From contig CP136890.1 of NCBI GenBank assembly GCA_034359265.1, forward strand, positions 81,617,501-81,681,500: 64,000 nucleotides of DNA, written 5' to 3'. Within the stretch, counting starts at the first letter, position 1; the number at the start of each line of letters is the position of its first letter. This stretch comes from Canna indica. Lineage: Eukaryota > Streptophyta > Magnoliopsida > Zingiberales > Cannaceae. Below the pieces are notes generated by a model. It saw only the letters and a program-made list of their open reading frames with translations, searched no databases and was not told where the DNA came from. Positions 25,566 through 36,714 of this stretch are shown here, in pieces. Position numbers and translations under genes: made by a program.

Positions 25566-26397
25566 AGGGCGTTTGATTGCCCGCAAGTGCAAATACGATA
25601 AAATCTATTTGCAAGCAAAAGCAAATGCTCGAAAATAAATTTTACAGTCTACCGTTTGATTATCCGCAAGTAGAGTTGAAACTTCTATTTGCAAACGTTT
25701 GGTTGACCGCAAATGAAAGTTGCAATTACACTTGCAACTTGCATCTTGCATCTTGTGATTTTTTTCGGGCCGGGCCGAACACGAATTTTTTCGGGACGGG
25801 CCGAGCTGGGCAGGACATGAATTTTTTCGAGCCGGGCACGAATTTTTCGAACCAGGCACAAATTTTTTCGGATCAGGGCCGAGCCGGGCCGGACATGAAT
25901 TTTTTTGGGCTGGGTCAGGCATGAATTATTTCGAGTCGAGCTGAGCCGGGCCGGGCACGAATTTTTTCGAATCGGGCCTAACACGAATTTTTTCGGGATG
26001 GACCTGGCACAAATTTTTTCAGGTCGGACCGAAAACTTAGGCCCGACACGATTTGCCAAACCTAGTCTGATAAATTAATAATTTTTAATTTTTGTATAAT
26101 ATTAAAAATATATTTAAAAAATCTATCAAACGGCATCAGATCTAAAATCTGACACTATCATCGCATTTAGTGTGCGAAAACATACAACTTTGATATTTAT
26201 CCCGTCTCCATCCGATGAATCTAAGTCACCAAAAATAATTATTTTTCAATATTTAAATTATTGCATTTGCAGCCCGCAAACTTGTATTGCGGACTTTTTG
26301 AGCTGCAATTCCATTTTCCGCTCGCAAATGATATTAGAAATACAAGTTGCAACTAGTAAATGATGCAAAAGACTTTTGCAGCCAACCAAACAAATTT
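25566..26397 (+). mobile_element. MITE-like element with TTTTTTCGGG-CCGGGC minisatellite, copy 2
   Basis: Begins AGGGCGTTTGATTGCCCGC and ends near CAGCCAACCAAAC; direct copy of 21714-22580. The middle (25755-26050) is a minisatellite of about 20-25 bp units with ACGAATTTTTTCGG and GCCGGGCC. Limits are supported by the uninterrupted duplicate at 27695-27790, which reads from CTTCGTTAA straight into GTTATCT. Open frames across the minisatellite are repeat translation, not genes. Confidence 0.7.
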
Positions 26398-26638
26398 GTT
26401 ATCTAAATGCAGCAACTAGAGTGGCATACGCATAACTTTAACCGATGGGGACCCAATTTAAAATATAAAAAAAAATCTAATATATATTATTTTAATCAAT
26501 AAACTTCAAATTTTTAATTAAAATCACAACTTATAACTAGTATAATTTCTTTATTTATATTCATATTTTGAAAATATTGTTAAAGTCTTCAAAATAAAAA
26601 TAATTATGTTATTACACTCTTAAAAGAGAATTATTTCT

Positions 26639-27093
26639 TAGAGGTGTAATCGATCCCAACCGAGCCGAGCTTGCATGTGCTCGAGCTCGGCTTGTTTACG
26701 AAATGTTGAGCTCGAGCTCGATTGAGCTTCGATCTTTAGGCTCGAGTTATACTCGAGCAACTCGAGCTCGACTCGTTAGGCTCGTTTATTTTTCTCGAGC
26801 TTGATTATGCTCAGCTCGAAATCGAGTTGGGTGGGCTCGAATTCTATCGAGCTCAATTGAGCTCGTGAGTGAGCTCGATTTAGCTCGGTTGGAGATCGAG
26901 CTCGATGGGCTCGAATTCCATCAAGCTCAATTGAGCTCGATTAAGCTCGGCTTAACTCAGGTTTATGTGGGTTCTAAAAGCCCATATGTAACTCTACTCG
27001 CTCACATGTAAAGCTCGGTCGAGCTCGATAAGATCAAGTCGAGTTAGAGTTTATCGAGTCGATCCCGAGTAGCTCAACTCATTTGCACCCCTA
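26639..27093 (+). mobile_element. hAT-type MITE rich in GAGCTCGA
   Basis: Starts TAGAGGTGTAA and ends TTTGCACCCCTA; flanking 8-mers TTATTTCT and TTCTTTCA agree at 6 of 8. The interior is many copies of CTCGAGCTCG and its variants in both orientations. 455 bp, non-coding. Confidence 0.7.
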
Positions 27094-27296
27094 TTCTTTC
27101 ATCTCAGTTACACAAAGCACGTTAAATTGCAATGTGGGCGTCGTCTTGCTTGACTCGAGAGTCAACTTTATGAAGCATACTATGTGAAAAAAATTAATAA
27201 ACTAGTAAGAAATTGACAATATTATAAGTACATACAAAAAATAATAATTAATTTTTGATGCATTATACTTGATATTACACCATAAGTAAAATCTAA

Positions 27297-27406
27297 TTTT
27301 TTTTAACAAAAATAAAAAATCACAATAGATAACTATACTAGGGATTGAACCCTAGATCTTTAGGCAACATCAACAAGTTGCAACCAACTGTGCTACCCAT
27401 AGTTGG
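27297..27406 (-). mobile_element. tRNA-derived SINE, copy 1
   Basis: On the minus strand it begins GGGTAGCACAGTTGGTTGC with a pol III A box (TAGCACAGTTGG), followed by a B box (GGTTCAATCCC) and a tail TTTTTATTTTTGTTAAAAA. It is flanked by 16 bp duplications CATAAGTAAAATCTAA (27281-27296) and CATAAGTAAAACCTAA (27407-27422), one mismatch. The related copy is at 60745-60854. Confidence 0.85.
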
Positions 27407-28252
27407 CATAAGTAAAACCTAACTTGAATGCATAATTCATGTTGCAAAAATAAATATCATTCATCACGAAGATATATTATATAACTAATATAGATTATTA
27501 ATAAGATTCATTATTTTCATATTTAGATTCTCAATTAAAATAGAATTCACAATTATAAAATAGATTTTTCTTATTCATTTTTTAAAAAATATTGTTGAGT
27601 ACTGGACGAGAAAACTAAATATTAAATTATATATATATAAATGTATTAGGAATGAAATCAATACAACAGCAACGTAGCTGACATAATTATGTCGATTAGG
27701 TACATGAGAAATGTTAAAAATATATATAGCTAAACCAAAATTAGATTTGACATGCTTTTCCTAGCTTAGAACTTCGTTAAGTTATCTTTATTCAAAAGAT
27801 TAACTTCCTAATATATCTCTTGGAGTTTGTATCTGTAAATGTTTTGATTCAAACTTAATTTGGCTACTTTTCACGAAGTCAAGTTTACCGAGAGTGTATT
27901 TTCGGAAGTAGAGGGATGTTAATCTCACCTCGTCATTAGATTAAATTAACAAAGAATATAAAAATAGATAATGAATATAGTGTTTTGTTAGCATTAGGAA
28001 CATACAAAAATTAGTTATTATATTTTTTTTTTGTTTTTTTGGTTGACCTCAAATAGTAATGTTCTTGCTCGAAATTGAGGTGATGCGGTCATGCGCATCT
28101 TCTAATCCGGTGTAACTCCGGCAGGGGATCTGCAAAGACACTCTGACGCTCAAGTAAAAAAGAATTTCAAATGCGAGAATAGAAAAATAGAATCTAGATG
28201 TACCTAATATGCGTCGTCACCATAAAAAAAATAGGCATCAATGACAGAAAAA
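27407..28252. other. Mostly gene-free stretch with a duplicated segment and an LTR-like scrap
   Basis: 27695-27780 duplicates 25485-25565. At about 28080-28150 GCAGGGGATCTGCAAAGAC and CTCTGACGCTCAAGT resemble scraps of plant retrotransposon LTRs. No gene. Confidence 0.4.
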
Positions 28253-28397
28253 TTTGTCACTAAAGGGTGTTAGTGACAAAAACTTCCGTCATAACATCTG
28301 TTGCTGAAAACCTCTTGACTAATGTTCCATTTTCTCTTATGTGGCGGATGTACCCGTCACAAAAAATTACGACGAAAAAGATTTCGTCACAAAGATT
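28253..28397. repeat. GTCAC-type inverted repeats next to the LINE
   Basis: A perfect 11 bp palindrome TTTGTCACTAA...TTAGTGACAAA (28253-28263 and 28270-28280) and further CCGTCA and CGTCAC repeats to about 28397, similar in style to subterminal repeats of CACTA elements. No terminus is visible. Confidence 0.4.
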
Positions 28398-29030
28398 ATG
28401 CCTTTTACTTGGTGCAACAATCGTTTGGGTAATGCTAGAATTCATGCTAAATTAGACCGATTTTTTTGCAATGTCTCGTGGATGCATTTTTATGAATCGG
28501 CTACTGTGTCTCATCTTTCGCGTGGGGTATCGGATCATTGCCCCTTGCTTTTTAATTTTACGTCGGATTCTTTTCGAAATAGTACGTTTAAATTTCAGAG
28601 TTTTTGGATTGAATATTCTGAAAGTAAAGATGTGGTTTCGCGTGCTTGGTTTGAGGTTCCTAGTTACCTTAATGTTTCTGGTCAGTTTGCCACCAGCCTC
28701 AAATTTACTAGATTTGCATTATCTGACTGGAATATGAACTGCTTGGGTAGGACTGAGAATATTTTGAATGAAATTGTAAATTTGATCTCTGATTTGAAAT
28801 GTAAAGATATAAATTCAAATTTGAATCCCGAGGAAGATAGTCTACTTAGATCTTACTATAATAAGGTCATTGCTCTTAGAAGGAAAATATCTTTGAAATG
28901 GTGGAGCAAGGCCAAGGCCACGTGGATCTCTGATGGAGATTCCAACTCGGCCTACTTTCACAGGTTGGCCACTTTTGTCGGTGCAGGTATAACAAAATTC
29001 TTTCTCTTGATCTTGGTGATGGTGTTATAA
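28398..29030 (+). pseudogene. LINE endonuclease C-terminus and linker
   Basis: The frame reads FTWCNNRLGNARIHAKLDRF and later LSRGVSDHCPLLFNF, the final strands of the exonuclease/endonuclease/phosphatase fold with its conserved D-H pair (SDHCPL). The linker before the reverse transcriptase follows (KWWSKAKATWISDGDSNSAY, FHRLA). The usable frame ends at 29030 after a shift near 28990. The N-terminal catalytic half is absent. In a live element the endonuclease nicks the target to prime reverse transcription. Confidence 0.8.
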
Positions 29031-29331
29031 TCTTTTATAATCATGAATTGTTGGTTGCTTTTTGTAATCATTATCAATCATCGTGGTGCTATGATTTGAT
29101 TCCTTTCCATGATATTAGTAGCTCTATGTCTTTTATTTTGTGGTGTTGGGTAATTTTAACTCTATGACTATTGACTGCCCCTTTTAATTTGGATGAGGTT
29201 TGGGATGTTATTAGGACTATGCCTAATGGGAAGAGTCCCTTAGTGACGCTTTTACTGCTGAATTTTGCAAGTCCTACTGGACCATTATTAAAGATAGATT
29301 CTTGAACTGCTTAAATGATTTCTATATGTAT

Positions 29332-29457
29332 AACGCCCTCCCCCTATATTAGAATGAAACCTTGTTATCCTTTATTCCACAAAAGGCAAACCCTAACGCC
29401 CTCCCCCTATATTAGAATGAAACCTTGTTATCCTTTATTCCACAAAAGGCAAACCCT
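29332..29457 (+). repeat. Perfect 63 bp tandem duplication in the LINE
   Basis: Units 29332-29394 and 29395-29457 are identical, both starting AACGCCCTCCCCCTATATTA. They duplicate the start of the reverse transcriptase region. Confidence 0.95.
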
Positions 29458-29796
29458 AGATGTACTAAGGATTACCGCTCTATTGTGTTGTGCAATTTAA
29501 ATTATAGGATTTTAGCCAAGTTGTTGGCCAATAGAATGAAATCAGTTTTACCTTGCCTAATTTCGAGTGAGCAATCGACCTTTATTAAAGGTCATAGTAA
29601 TCATGATAATATTGTGCTTGCTCAAGAAATTGTGCATTCGTTCTATAACTCTAAAGGCAAATCCCCCGTGATTATGGTTAAGTTGGATTTGGATAAGACT
29701 TACGACAAATTATTTTGGAAAGCTATTTTAGCGATCCTCCAAGCCTTCAAATTCCCTAAAAAAATTATCGGTCGGATTTTCACTTGCCTTTCGACT

Positions 29797-29845
29797 GTAA
29801 ATTTTAGGTGTCTTGTTAATGGTAAATTTTAGGTGTCTTGTTCCA
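29797..29845 (+). repeat. 25 bp tandem duplication in the LINE reverse transcriptase
   Basis: GTAAATTTTAGGTGTCTTGT repeated from 29797 and 29822. Confidence 0.9.
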
Positions 29846-30184
29846 TTCAATGCAAGGAATTTGGCAAGGCGACCCAATTTCCCCCTACTCATACGTGCTT
29901 GTAGCCCAATCTTTGACTAATCTCATAAACTTAGTTGTCTCTCAAAAAAAGACCCACTCCCTTTAAGAGGCAGAATACCAGTTGGTCATATGATGTTTGC
30001 GGATGACATCTTACTCACGTTTCATGCGAACAGAAGAAGCATTTTAACAATTAAAAATATTTTTGAACAATACTCCAATTTCACTGGCCAGACTATTAAC
30101 TTTGAGAAATCTGATATCTACTTCCCCAAGAATACATCAAGGGATGTAACTCGTCAGGTTTGCCCATATCTTAATATGAAAGCC

Positions 30185-30284
30185 GACAAATTTTCGTTTA
30201 AGTATTTGGGAACCATGATTGCCCATAGAAAACTGACAAATTTCCATTTAAGTATTTGGGAACCATGATTGCCCATAGAAAATT
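30185..30284 (+). repeat. 50 bp tandem duplication in the LINE reverse transcriptase
   Basis: Units start at 30185 and 30235 (GACAAATTTTCG / GACAAATTTCCA) and share GGGAACCATGATTGCCCATA. Confidence 0.9.
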
Positions 30285-30371
30285 GCCTATTGATATGTTT
30301 GATTATCTACTTGATAATATTAAATGTAAGTTTGGGTCTTGGCAGTCTAACTACCTTTCTCAAGTTGGGTT

Positions 30372-30616
30372 ATTATTTATCTTTGTCAATCTAGCGGGCT
30401 AATTCGAGGTCGAGCTGAGTCGAGTCATGATTCGGTGTGAGCTTGAAAGCTCGGGTAAGTAGAAATATGAATTATACGTGTTCTTTTCATGCTTAGATAA
30501 ATTTATTTGTTTGTTTTAAGGCATGTGCTTGAGCATAATGATGATGTTTGGGTTGAGGGGTTTAGCGGGTTTGGACCCGGGCTTGAGGCGGATGCGAGTT
30601 TAGTATTAGGTGGATG
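30372..30616 (+). repeat. 5' LTR fragment of the Tekay-like element
   Basis: Matches the 3' LTR from TTATTTATCTTTGCCAGTC onwards (32438-32680), including CTAGCGGGCT and GAAAGCTCGGGTAAGTAGAA. The first 30-odd bases and everything after about position 245 are missing. Confidence 0.85.
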
Positions 30617-32335
30617 TGAGATATACACTAATCATAAGAGCCTCCAGTATTTGCTTACCCAGAAGGAATTGAATTTGAGGCAGAGAAGGTGGCTTGAACT
30701 CTTGAAGGACTATGACTGCACGATCATGTACCATCCGAGAAAAGCTAATGTGGTTGCAGATGCCTTAAGCGGGAAGTCTATGGGAAGTCTAGCACATTTG
30801 ACAGTTAGGAGGAGACCGTTGGCTTAGGATTTGACCATGTGTTTGGATGGCAGGGCAGTCTTGACAGTGTCAGCCTCTAGTGTGTTGGTGGCTCACCTAA
30901 GGGTGCAATCCACGTTGGTAGACATACTACGGGCAGCGCAGGAGGAGGATGCTTTTTGTACACTTACTAAGGATCTGGCCAAGAGGGGTGATGTCGATAA
31001 TTGTTTTGGTATTGACTCGGAGGACATTTTGAGGTTTAAGAACAGGATAGTGGTGCCAGACATGGCCGAGGTATGTAAGCAGGTGCTAGAGATGGCTCAT
31101 TGATCCACATATACCATGCATCCGGGAGCCACGAAGATGTACCGTGACCTAAGGCAAAATTATTGGTGGAAAGGCATGAAGAGAGAGGTGGCCGAGTTTG
31201 TGTCCAAGTGTCTGGTATGTCAGCAGGTGAAAGCCGAACATCTAAAGCCGACAGGGTTGCTCTAGAACTTAGATATACCAGAATGAAAATGGGAAAAGAT
31301 AATCATGGATTTTGTGATAGGGTTGCCGAAGTAGGGAAAGGGCAATGATTCCATCCGGGTGGTGGTGGATCGCCTAACCAAGATGACACATTTCATACCA
31401 GTCAGGACGATATTTTCAGCTGAGTAGTATGCGAGGTTGTTTTTGGATCGGATCGTCGCATATCATGGTGTCCATGTTATGATCATCTCAGATCGGGGTA
31501 CTCAGTTCATAGCTCGATTCTGGCAGTCTTTGCAGGAAGCGTTGGGCACTCAGGTCCGATTCAGCACTGCATATCACCCTCATACAGATGGTCAGTCAAA
31601 GAGGATCATTCAGACATTGGAGGACATGCTGAGAGCATGTGTCCTAGATTTAGAGGGCAATTGGGAGAGGCACTTACCCCTGATTGAGTTTGCCTACAAT
31701 AACAGCTATCATAGCATCATCGAGATGGCTCCTTTTAAGGCATTGTACGGCCAGCGATACAGGTCGCCTGTAGGCTGGTTTGAGGCGGGAGATTCTCTTA
31801 TGATGGGACCCAACCTGGTGGAAGAGGCAATAGAAAGGGTGAAGCTAATTAGGGAAAGGTTGTTGGCAGCTCAAAGTCGCTAGAAGATGTATGCTGATGG
31901 AAAGGCCAGAGAGGTAGAATTTGCTGAGGGGAACATGGTTTTCCTCAAGGTATCCCTTATGAAAGGAGTGGTGAGATTTGGGAAGAGAGGGAAGCTAAGT
32001 CCTAGGTTCATTGGGTCATTCCCTATTCTCAAACGTTGGGGAGTAGTGACATATGAGTTGGCCTTACCTCCCAGTATGGACCGAGTGCATCTAGTGTTCC
32101 ATGTATTCATGCTAAAGAAGTATATCCGGGATGAGTCCCATGTGATTGAGCCTACCGCAGTAAAGGTGGATTCAACAATCTCTTATGAGGAGAGGCCAGT
32201 TGAGGTGTTAGATCATCAAATCAGAAAATTGAGGTCCAAGGAGATTCCTATGGTAAAGGTCAAGTGGAAGCACCATTCCGGGCAGGAGGCCATCTAGGAG
32301 GTGGAGCAGGATATGAGGGAGCGATAACCTTCGCT
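30617..32335 (+). pseudogene. Tekay-like pol: RNase H end, integrase and chromodomain
   Basis: One frame runs throughout with no frameshift, only in-frame stops (for example 30825, 31101, 31263, 31881, 32295). In order: end of RNase H ([33 protein letters not shown]); integrase zinc finger (HPGATKMYRDLRQNYWWKGM, CLVCQQVKAEH); integrase core (VVDRLTKMTHFIPV, IISDRGTQFIARFWQSLQEA, HTDGQSKRIIQTLEDMLRAC), with both Asp residues and the Glu region visible; C-terminal part (LSPRFIGSFPILKRWGVVTY); and a chromodomain-like tail (RPVEVLDHQIRKLRSKEIPM, VKVKWKHHSG). The clade is inferred from the chromodomain and long LTRs. It cannot make a protein. Confidence 0.9.
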
Positions 32336-32773
32336 ATTTGAGAATTTGGTAAGTCCTTAAGCCTTGCTAAAATTCAAGGACGAATTTTCCCTAAGGAGGG
32401 GGGATTGTAATATCCGAGATATTATGATAATTTTTCTTATTTATCTTTGCCAGTCTAGCGGGCTGATTCAGGTCGAGCTGAGTTGAGTCGTGATCCGGTG
32501 CGAGCTTGAAAGCTCGGGTAAGTAGAAATATGAATTATGTGTTTTCTTTTCTTGCTTAGATAAATTTATTTGTTTGTTTTAATGCATGTGCTTGAGCATA
32601 ATGATGATATTGGGTTGAGGGGTTAGCGGGTTTGAACCCGGGCTTGAGGCAGATGAGGGTTTAGCATTAGGTTAGGGTTGGGAGGGGATTATAACCCCCC
32701 TCCCCCTCCCCAATGAGGCTATGCGGCTCCTAGTTGAGCCGCATAAGCCAAGAGAAGTAGAGGGGAGCCCCTA

Positions 32774-34037
32774 TGCAAACACGAGAATTTATAGTGGTTC
32801 GGCCCCAATGCCTACTCCACTACCTAACCACCCCACTTAGGATTTCCAAACTAGGTTTACTAGATTAATTCGGTTTCCCTTACATAGAGGACTTTAACTC
32901 GAAGAGTCGCACTCTCGACCTAAGGCACTTCCACACCCGGAAGTCTCCGCCTTCTTACCGAGATCACTCTTCCACCTCAACCCTAAGAGACAACTAAACT
33001 AATCCTAGTAAACACTAAGTTTGCACAAGTGGCTTTACACCTTCACAACAAAGTAACCACTTTCACACAAGAAGACCTAACACTCGGTCTTCATATAAAC
33101 CCAAATCCAAGAGACAACAGTTCAAATAACATATAAAAATTACAATCAAAAGAGCTAAGAATAAAACCAAGAGTAAAAGCTCTTTCCAAGCCTTGGAACC
33201 TCCAACTCGCCGAGTAGTAGGGCTTGAATCAAAAACCGAGTTGAGGAAGTAAGGTAGGCGCTTCAGATTTTCTTCACAAAAGAACAGAGCATCGTTAATC
33301 AATCCTTTGAAGGCTCAAATCTCCCTTTAGAATGCTCAATCAAGTCTGTAAGAGTAGGAGAAAGAGATAAAATGAGAAATATGAGGTATATTTATACGCA
33401 CATGAAGAAACGGCAGCTCAACGGATAGAAAACTATCTGTTGCAGTCGCTCGGTCGATTGGTCGATCGACAAACCGATCGATCGCCCGATCGACCGACGC
33501 AGGTTTGTGTCTTCAGCGAACGCAGGTCGATCGATCAATTGGTCGATCGACAGAGCTATTGCCCATTTTGGGCTTTGATCGATCGACCAAAGTAGCTTCT
33601 GCAGCTTTTACCTTCGATCGGTCGACCGACGTAGCCTTTACGATGGCTACTGCCACTTTTTAACTACATTCGATCGACCGCCCGGTCGACCGAATCTAGA
33701 CTGAATTTGTTTTCTTCAACATTCTTCTTTCGCGCTTCATTTTTAGGTTCCGACTTTCAATGAGCATCAACTTGGAGAGCTTTCATTTGATCTTTGGACT
33801 CGTCCAATGCGACTTTGGTGCACTCGTCGATCTTCGAGAAATTTCCACGACGAACCCGAGCGCGACGATCAATGTCCTTCCAATTTTTGATTTCTTCTGA
33901 TATTTTCGATCGAGGATATCGAACGCTACTCGATATGGAACCTGAAAGATTTCTCAATGAAATATTAGTTCCATTTTTGTTATCATGAAAACCGAGATTA
34001 AAAGATTAAGACCAAGGTTGAAAACCTAAAGCCAACA
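32774..34037 (-). mobile_element. Solo LTR of a copia (Sirevirus/Maximus-like) element nested in the Tekay LTR
   Basis: On the minus strand it starts TGTTGGCTTTAGG, then TCTCGGTTTTCATGATAACA, the characteristic start of Sirevirus-type LTRs, and ends CTCGTGTTTGCA. The flanks 32769-32773 (CCCTA) and 34038-34042 (CCATC) do not form a clean duplication. Host LTR sequence (GCCGCC- and CTCTTCC-rich) continues on both sides. A cluster of TCGATCGACC-type palindromes lies at 33450-33690. No coding potential. Confidence 0.6.
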
Positions 34038-35245
34038 CCATCTTCCTCTTCCCCCTCTCTTGTGAAGCCGAGTTGTTGAGGAGAAGAGGAGCTTGGAGCC
34101 GCAGGCTCTTGGGTGGAGCCGAGCCACCGTCGTGTGGAAGGTTGGATTCAGAGGCCGTCGATCGAGAAAACCTTCTTTTCTTCTTCCTAATCGGGTGGGT
34201 GGTTCATCCTCTCTTTTTCTTTTTTTGGATTCTCGTGTTCTTGAGCCGTTCTTGGAAACTTAAGAAGTCTTGACAATTTACTATTTGAATCGGGGTTTCT
34301 TGTCGTGGTATAGGAGACTTGAGGACCCCCCTTTGTACTGCGGCAGCCCTAGGATTGCCTAGGGGTGCTCGGCCAAGGTGGGCAAAGGGATGCCCTCAAG
34401 GTGTTTGTCAAATTGCCTAAAAGAGCATGTTGGGTTTAATGAGATTTAGTTTTTCTTGGTAATGAATCTTGTTATATTATTATGATGATAAATCTTGTTT
34501 AAGGTTAAACTCATGAATCTCAGCGTGTTAATTTATAGTTTTATGTGAAAGATTTAGTTCTTGACGGCATGATTTATGTTCTTGATGATTCTTGATTTTT
34601 GAAGCATGAATCTTGACGTTGATGAAAGGATTTAAAGCATGCTAAAATATGTTTAGAATATAGACCTTTTTAATCATTGTTTGTAATGAATGAAATATGG
34701 TTTAGCAATATTTTTGGAAAGATTATTGCTGTAATTTTCGTGTTAATTAATTTAGCATGCTGAAATTTCATGCTGGATTGTCTCTAATGATGCTGAGATT
34801 TGAAACTGTCTATATGAAGTGTGATGATTACTAAACATAGTCGTGTAACCTATCATTTTAATCAAAAAATATAGTTTGGAACCATATGACACACTCTGGA
34901 AATCAGATTTGGCTTGGGTACACCATAATTGGACTCAAACAGTAGGTTGAAAACAAAATCTAATTTCAGAAATTTAAATTCTAGCTGTATAATTAAAATT
35001 TAAGGGGCAGAATAAACTATTTAAGATCCAATAATAATCTAAATGCATGAAACAAAATCTCATAGGTTGATGACTTTGCGGGTCTAGGGTGTCGGGAGCG
35101 AGCACAGTATGTTGCGACATTTTCCCAATAAGAACATCCCTAGGACACCGTGAATGACACTTGACTTAGATCTTGTGGTGTCATATCTTTCATGAATGGC
35201 GAAGAGGCTCGTTTAGGAGCCGGCGTTGCGGGCTTGAGCCCGGAA

Positions 35246-35574
35246 GGTTGGATGGGTAAATCCCAACCTGTGTTTAAAAAGGAATAAGTTCGGATGAGCA
35301 AATCCCGATTATTCTCGCTTCTCAAAGGAATAAGTTCAGATGGGCGAATCCCGATTATTCATGCTTATCTGTAGAATAAGTTTGGATGGGTGAATCCCAA
35401 TTATTTCCGCTTCTCTTTGGAATAAGTTTGGATGGATGAATCCCGATTGTTTCCGTTTCTTTTGGAATAAGTTCGGATGAGCAAATCCTGATTATTCCCG
35501 TATGTTTCCTTAAGGGTATGTCATGGGATAAATTTGGATGGATAAAGCCTGATTATCCTCATAACCCTTGTGAA
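35246..35574 (+). repeat. Palindrome array in the Tekay 3' LTR (7 units)
   Basis: Units of 23-35 bp spaced about 45-60 bp, each an imperfect palindrome with outer stems such as GGTTGG...CCAACC, GGAATAA...TTATTC and GGGATAA...TTATCC around a common GGATGGG(C/T)(G/A)AATCC core. Same family as 39952-40456. Confidence 0.85.
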
Positions 35575-36239
35575 TGACTGTATGCCTTACGGCATGGGTA
35601 GGAAGATAGACATGTTGTTGATTCACTGCTATGTGAATAGGCTTGCCTTCGGGCATGAGTCGGCCAAGTGACCGTTAGTCATACCACAAATGTTGCATTC
35701 CTCCTGTATGAGACAGGTGTATTTATGTTTATATGCTATATCTCTGTGGTTGATTTTATGGTGGGGGTTGGTAGAATCACTCACTGAGTTCCTTTGGACT
35801 CACCCTCGTTTCTTTCTATTTCTTTTGCAGAGCCTGACTAGTGAGGTAGGTTGGAGCACTTGGCGTGGCTGGAGGCAGCAGGGTACCATTGATTTCATAG
35901 TAGTCCTAGTTAGGGGTCTTAGTCGAGTCTTGTTGGTAGTTTGATCATACGCTAGTGTTTTAGCATTTTGGAGTTGTAGTCCTTTGGGACATTTATATGT
36001 TTTATTTATGATTTCACTTCATTGGGAAGAACGGTTAAACTTTTTATTTCCACACTTTATTTTGTTTGCTGAACTTGATTTCTAAGAATGAAAACAGAAT
36101 GATTTCTAAGTTGTAATAAAAACTTGTCTTATATTTCTGCTATGTTTATTTTTGAGTTGTTATGTGCATGGGATAGGCTGCGGGGTATAGGCACCTATAT
36201 CCTGGCCGGTCACGTGACCCTAAAATGGGACGTGACATG

Positions 36240-36714
36240 TTTTAATTAGCTCAGTTGTTTATTTTATCCCGATGCACACTAGTTGTCAAAGTCTTGTTTG
36301 GGTAAAATTAAGAAATTAATTAGAACCTTTCTCTTGTCAAATCCCCCTGACAAGGGGTCTTTACACTTAATTAAGTGGGACATGGTAACCCAACCTAAGC
36401 TTTTGAGAGGGGGGAGGGGTTGGGGATCCGTGGTCTCAATTCTAAATGCATGGCCTTGGGTTAAAAGGTGCTATGCTTACCTTAACAATGAACCATCTAT
36501 TTGGGTAAAATTTGCTAGCCTTAAATACAAAGATCCACGTGGTGCCTTTTCTGATGAAAACAACTGCTCTTGGAATTGGAAATTATTTCTAGATGCTTCT
36601 GGTAAATTATTTCATGGTTTTTTTAAACTAGTAAATTCTGGAAATAATACTTCCATCGTGATGGACAATTGGTTATTTGATATTCTGTTGTGTTTAAAAC
36701 CAACCTTTTTTTGA
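36240..36714 (+). pseudogene. LINE ORF2, region after the reverse transcriptase
   Basis: Resumes after the Tekay insertion with VLISSVVYFIPMHTS, then CLGKIKKLIRTFLLSNPPDK and GSLHLIKWDMVTQPK, the thumb/linker of plant L1 elements. Continues WVKFASLKYKDPRGAF and NWKLFLDASGKLFHGFFK to a stop at 36714. A degraded zinc-binding region (VKLFGWKLLHLRIPTRVFL) follows at about 36985-37060 in another frame. Confidence 0.8.

Larger units (their letters stand above)
29425..30300 (+). pseudogene. LINE reverse transcriptase
   Basis: The first frame (29425-29832) has KDYRSIVLCNLNYRILAKLL, SSEQSTFIKGH and VKLDLDKTYDKL, fingers and palm motifs with the first catalytic Asp. The second (29990-30268) has MMFADDILLTFHANRR, the FADD catalytic pair, followed by KSDIYFPKN and FKYLGTMIAHRKL. 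Frame breaks near 29835-29985 and two short tandem duplications (25 bp at 29797, 50 bp at 30185) disable it. After CKFGSWQSNYLSQVG the frame meets gypsy LTR sequence at about 30372 and resumes at 36240 with VLISSVVYFIPMHTS. Confidence 0.85.
30372..36237 (+). mobile_element. Internally deleted Ty3/gypsy chromovirus (Tekay/Del-like) inserted in the LINE
   Basis: Composition: 5' LTR fragment (30372-30616), pol from RNase H to chromodomain (30617-32335), purine-rich tract AAGGAGGGGGGAT (about 32392-32405), and 3' LTR (32406-36237). Comparing the two LTRs, the deletion removes the rest of the 5' LTR, the primer site, gag, protease and reverse transcriptase, joining at ATTAGGT. LINE coding resumes right after the 3' LTR. 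The left end of the 5' LTR is also lost, so the target duplication cannot be read. Confidence 0.9.
32406..36237 (+). repeat. 3' LTR of the Tekay-like element (with a nested copia-type LTR)
   Basis: Starts TGTAATATCC after the polypurine tract and ends GGGACGTGACA. 3,832 bp, of which 1,264 bp (32774-34037) is a nested LTR, so about 2.6 kb originally. Shares with 37662-41127 the CT/GCCGCC-rich leader, GTTCTTGAGCCGTTCTTGGA, the palindrome array, ACTCACTGAGTTC and a TTTTGCAGAGC-TGAC end region. Confidence 0.9.

Noticed and set aside
25605..26059. Open frames with Cys/Pro repeats across 25605-26059 (-)
   Set aside because: They are translations of a GC-rich minisatellite inside a MITE-like element and exist in two overlapping frames.
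27297..27406. A tRNA gene
   Set aside because: A and B boxes are present but there is no complete cloverleaf; the tail and 16 bp target duplication identify a SINE.
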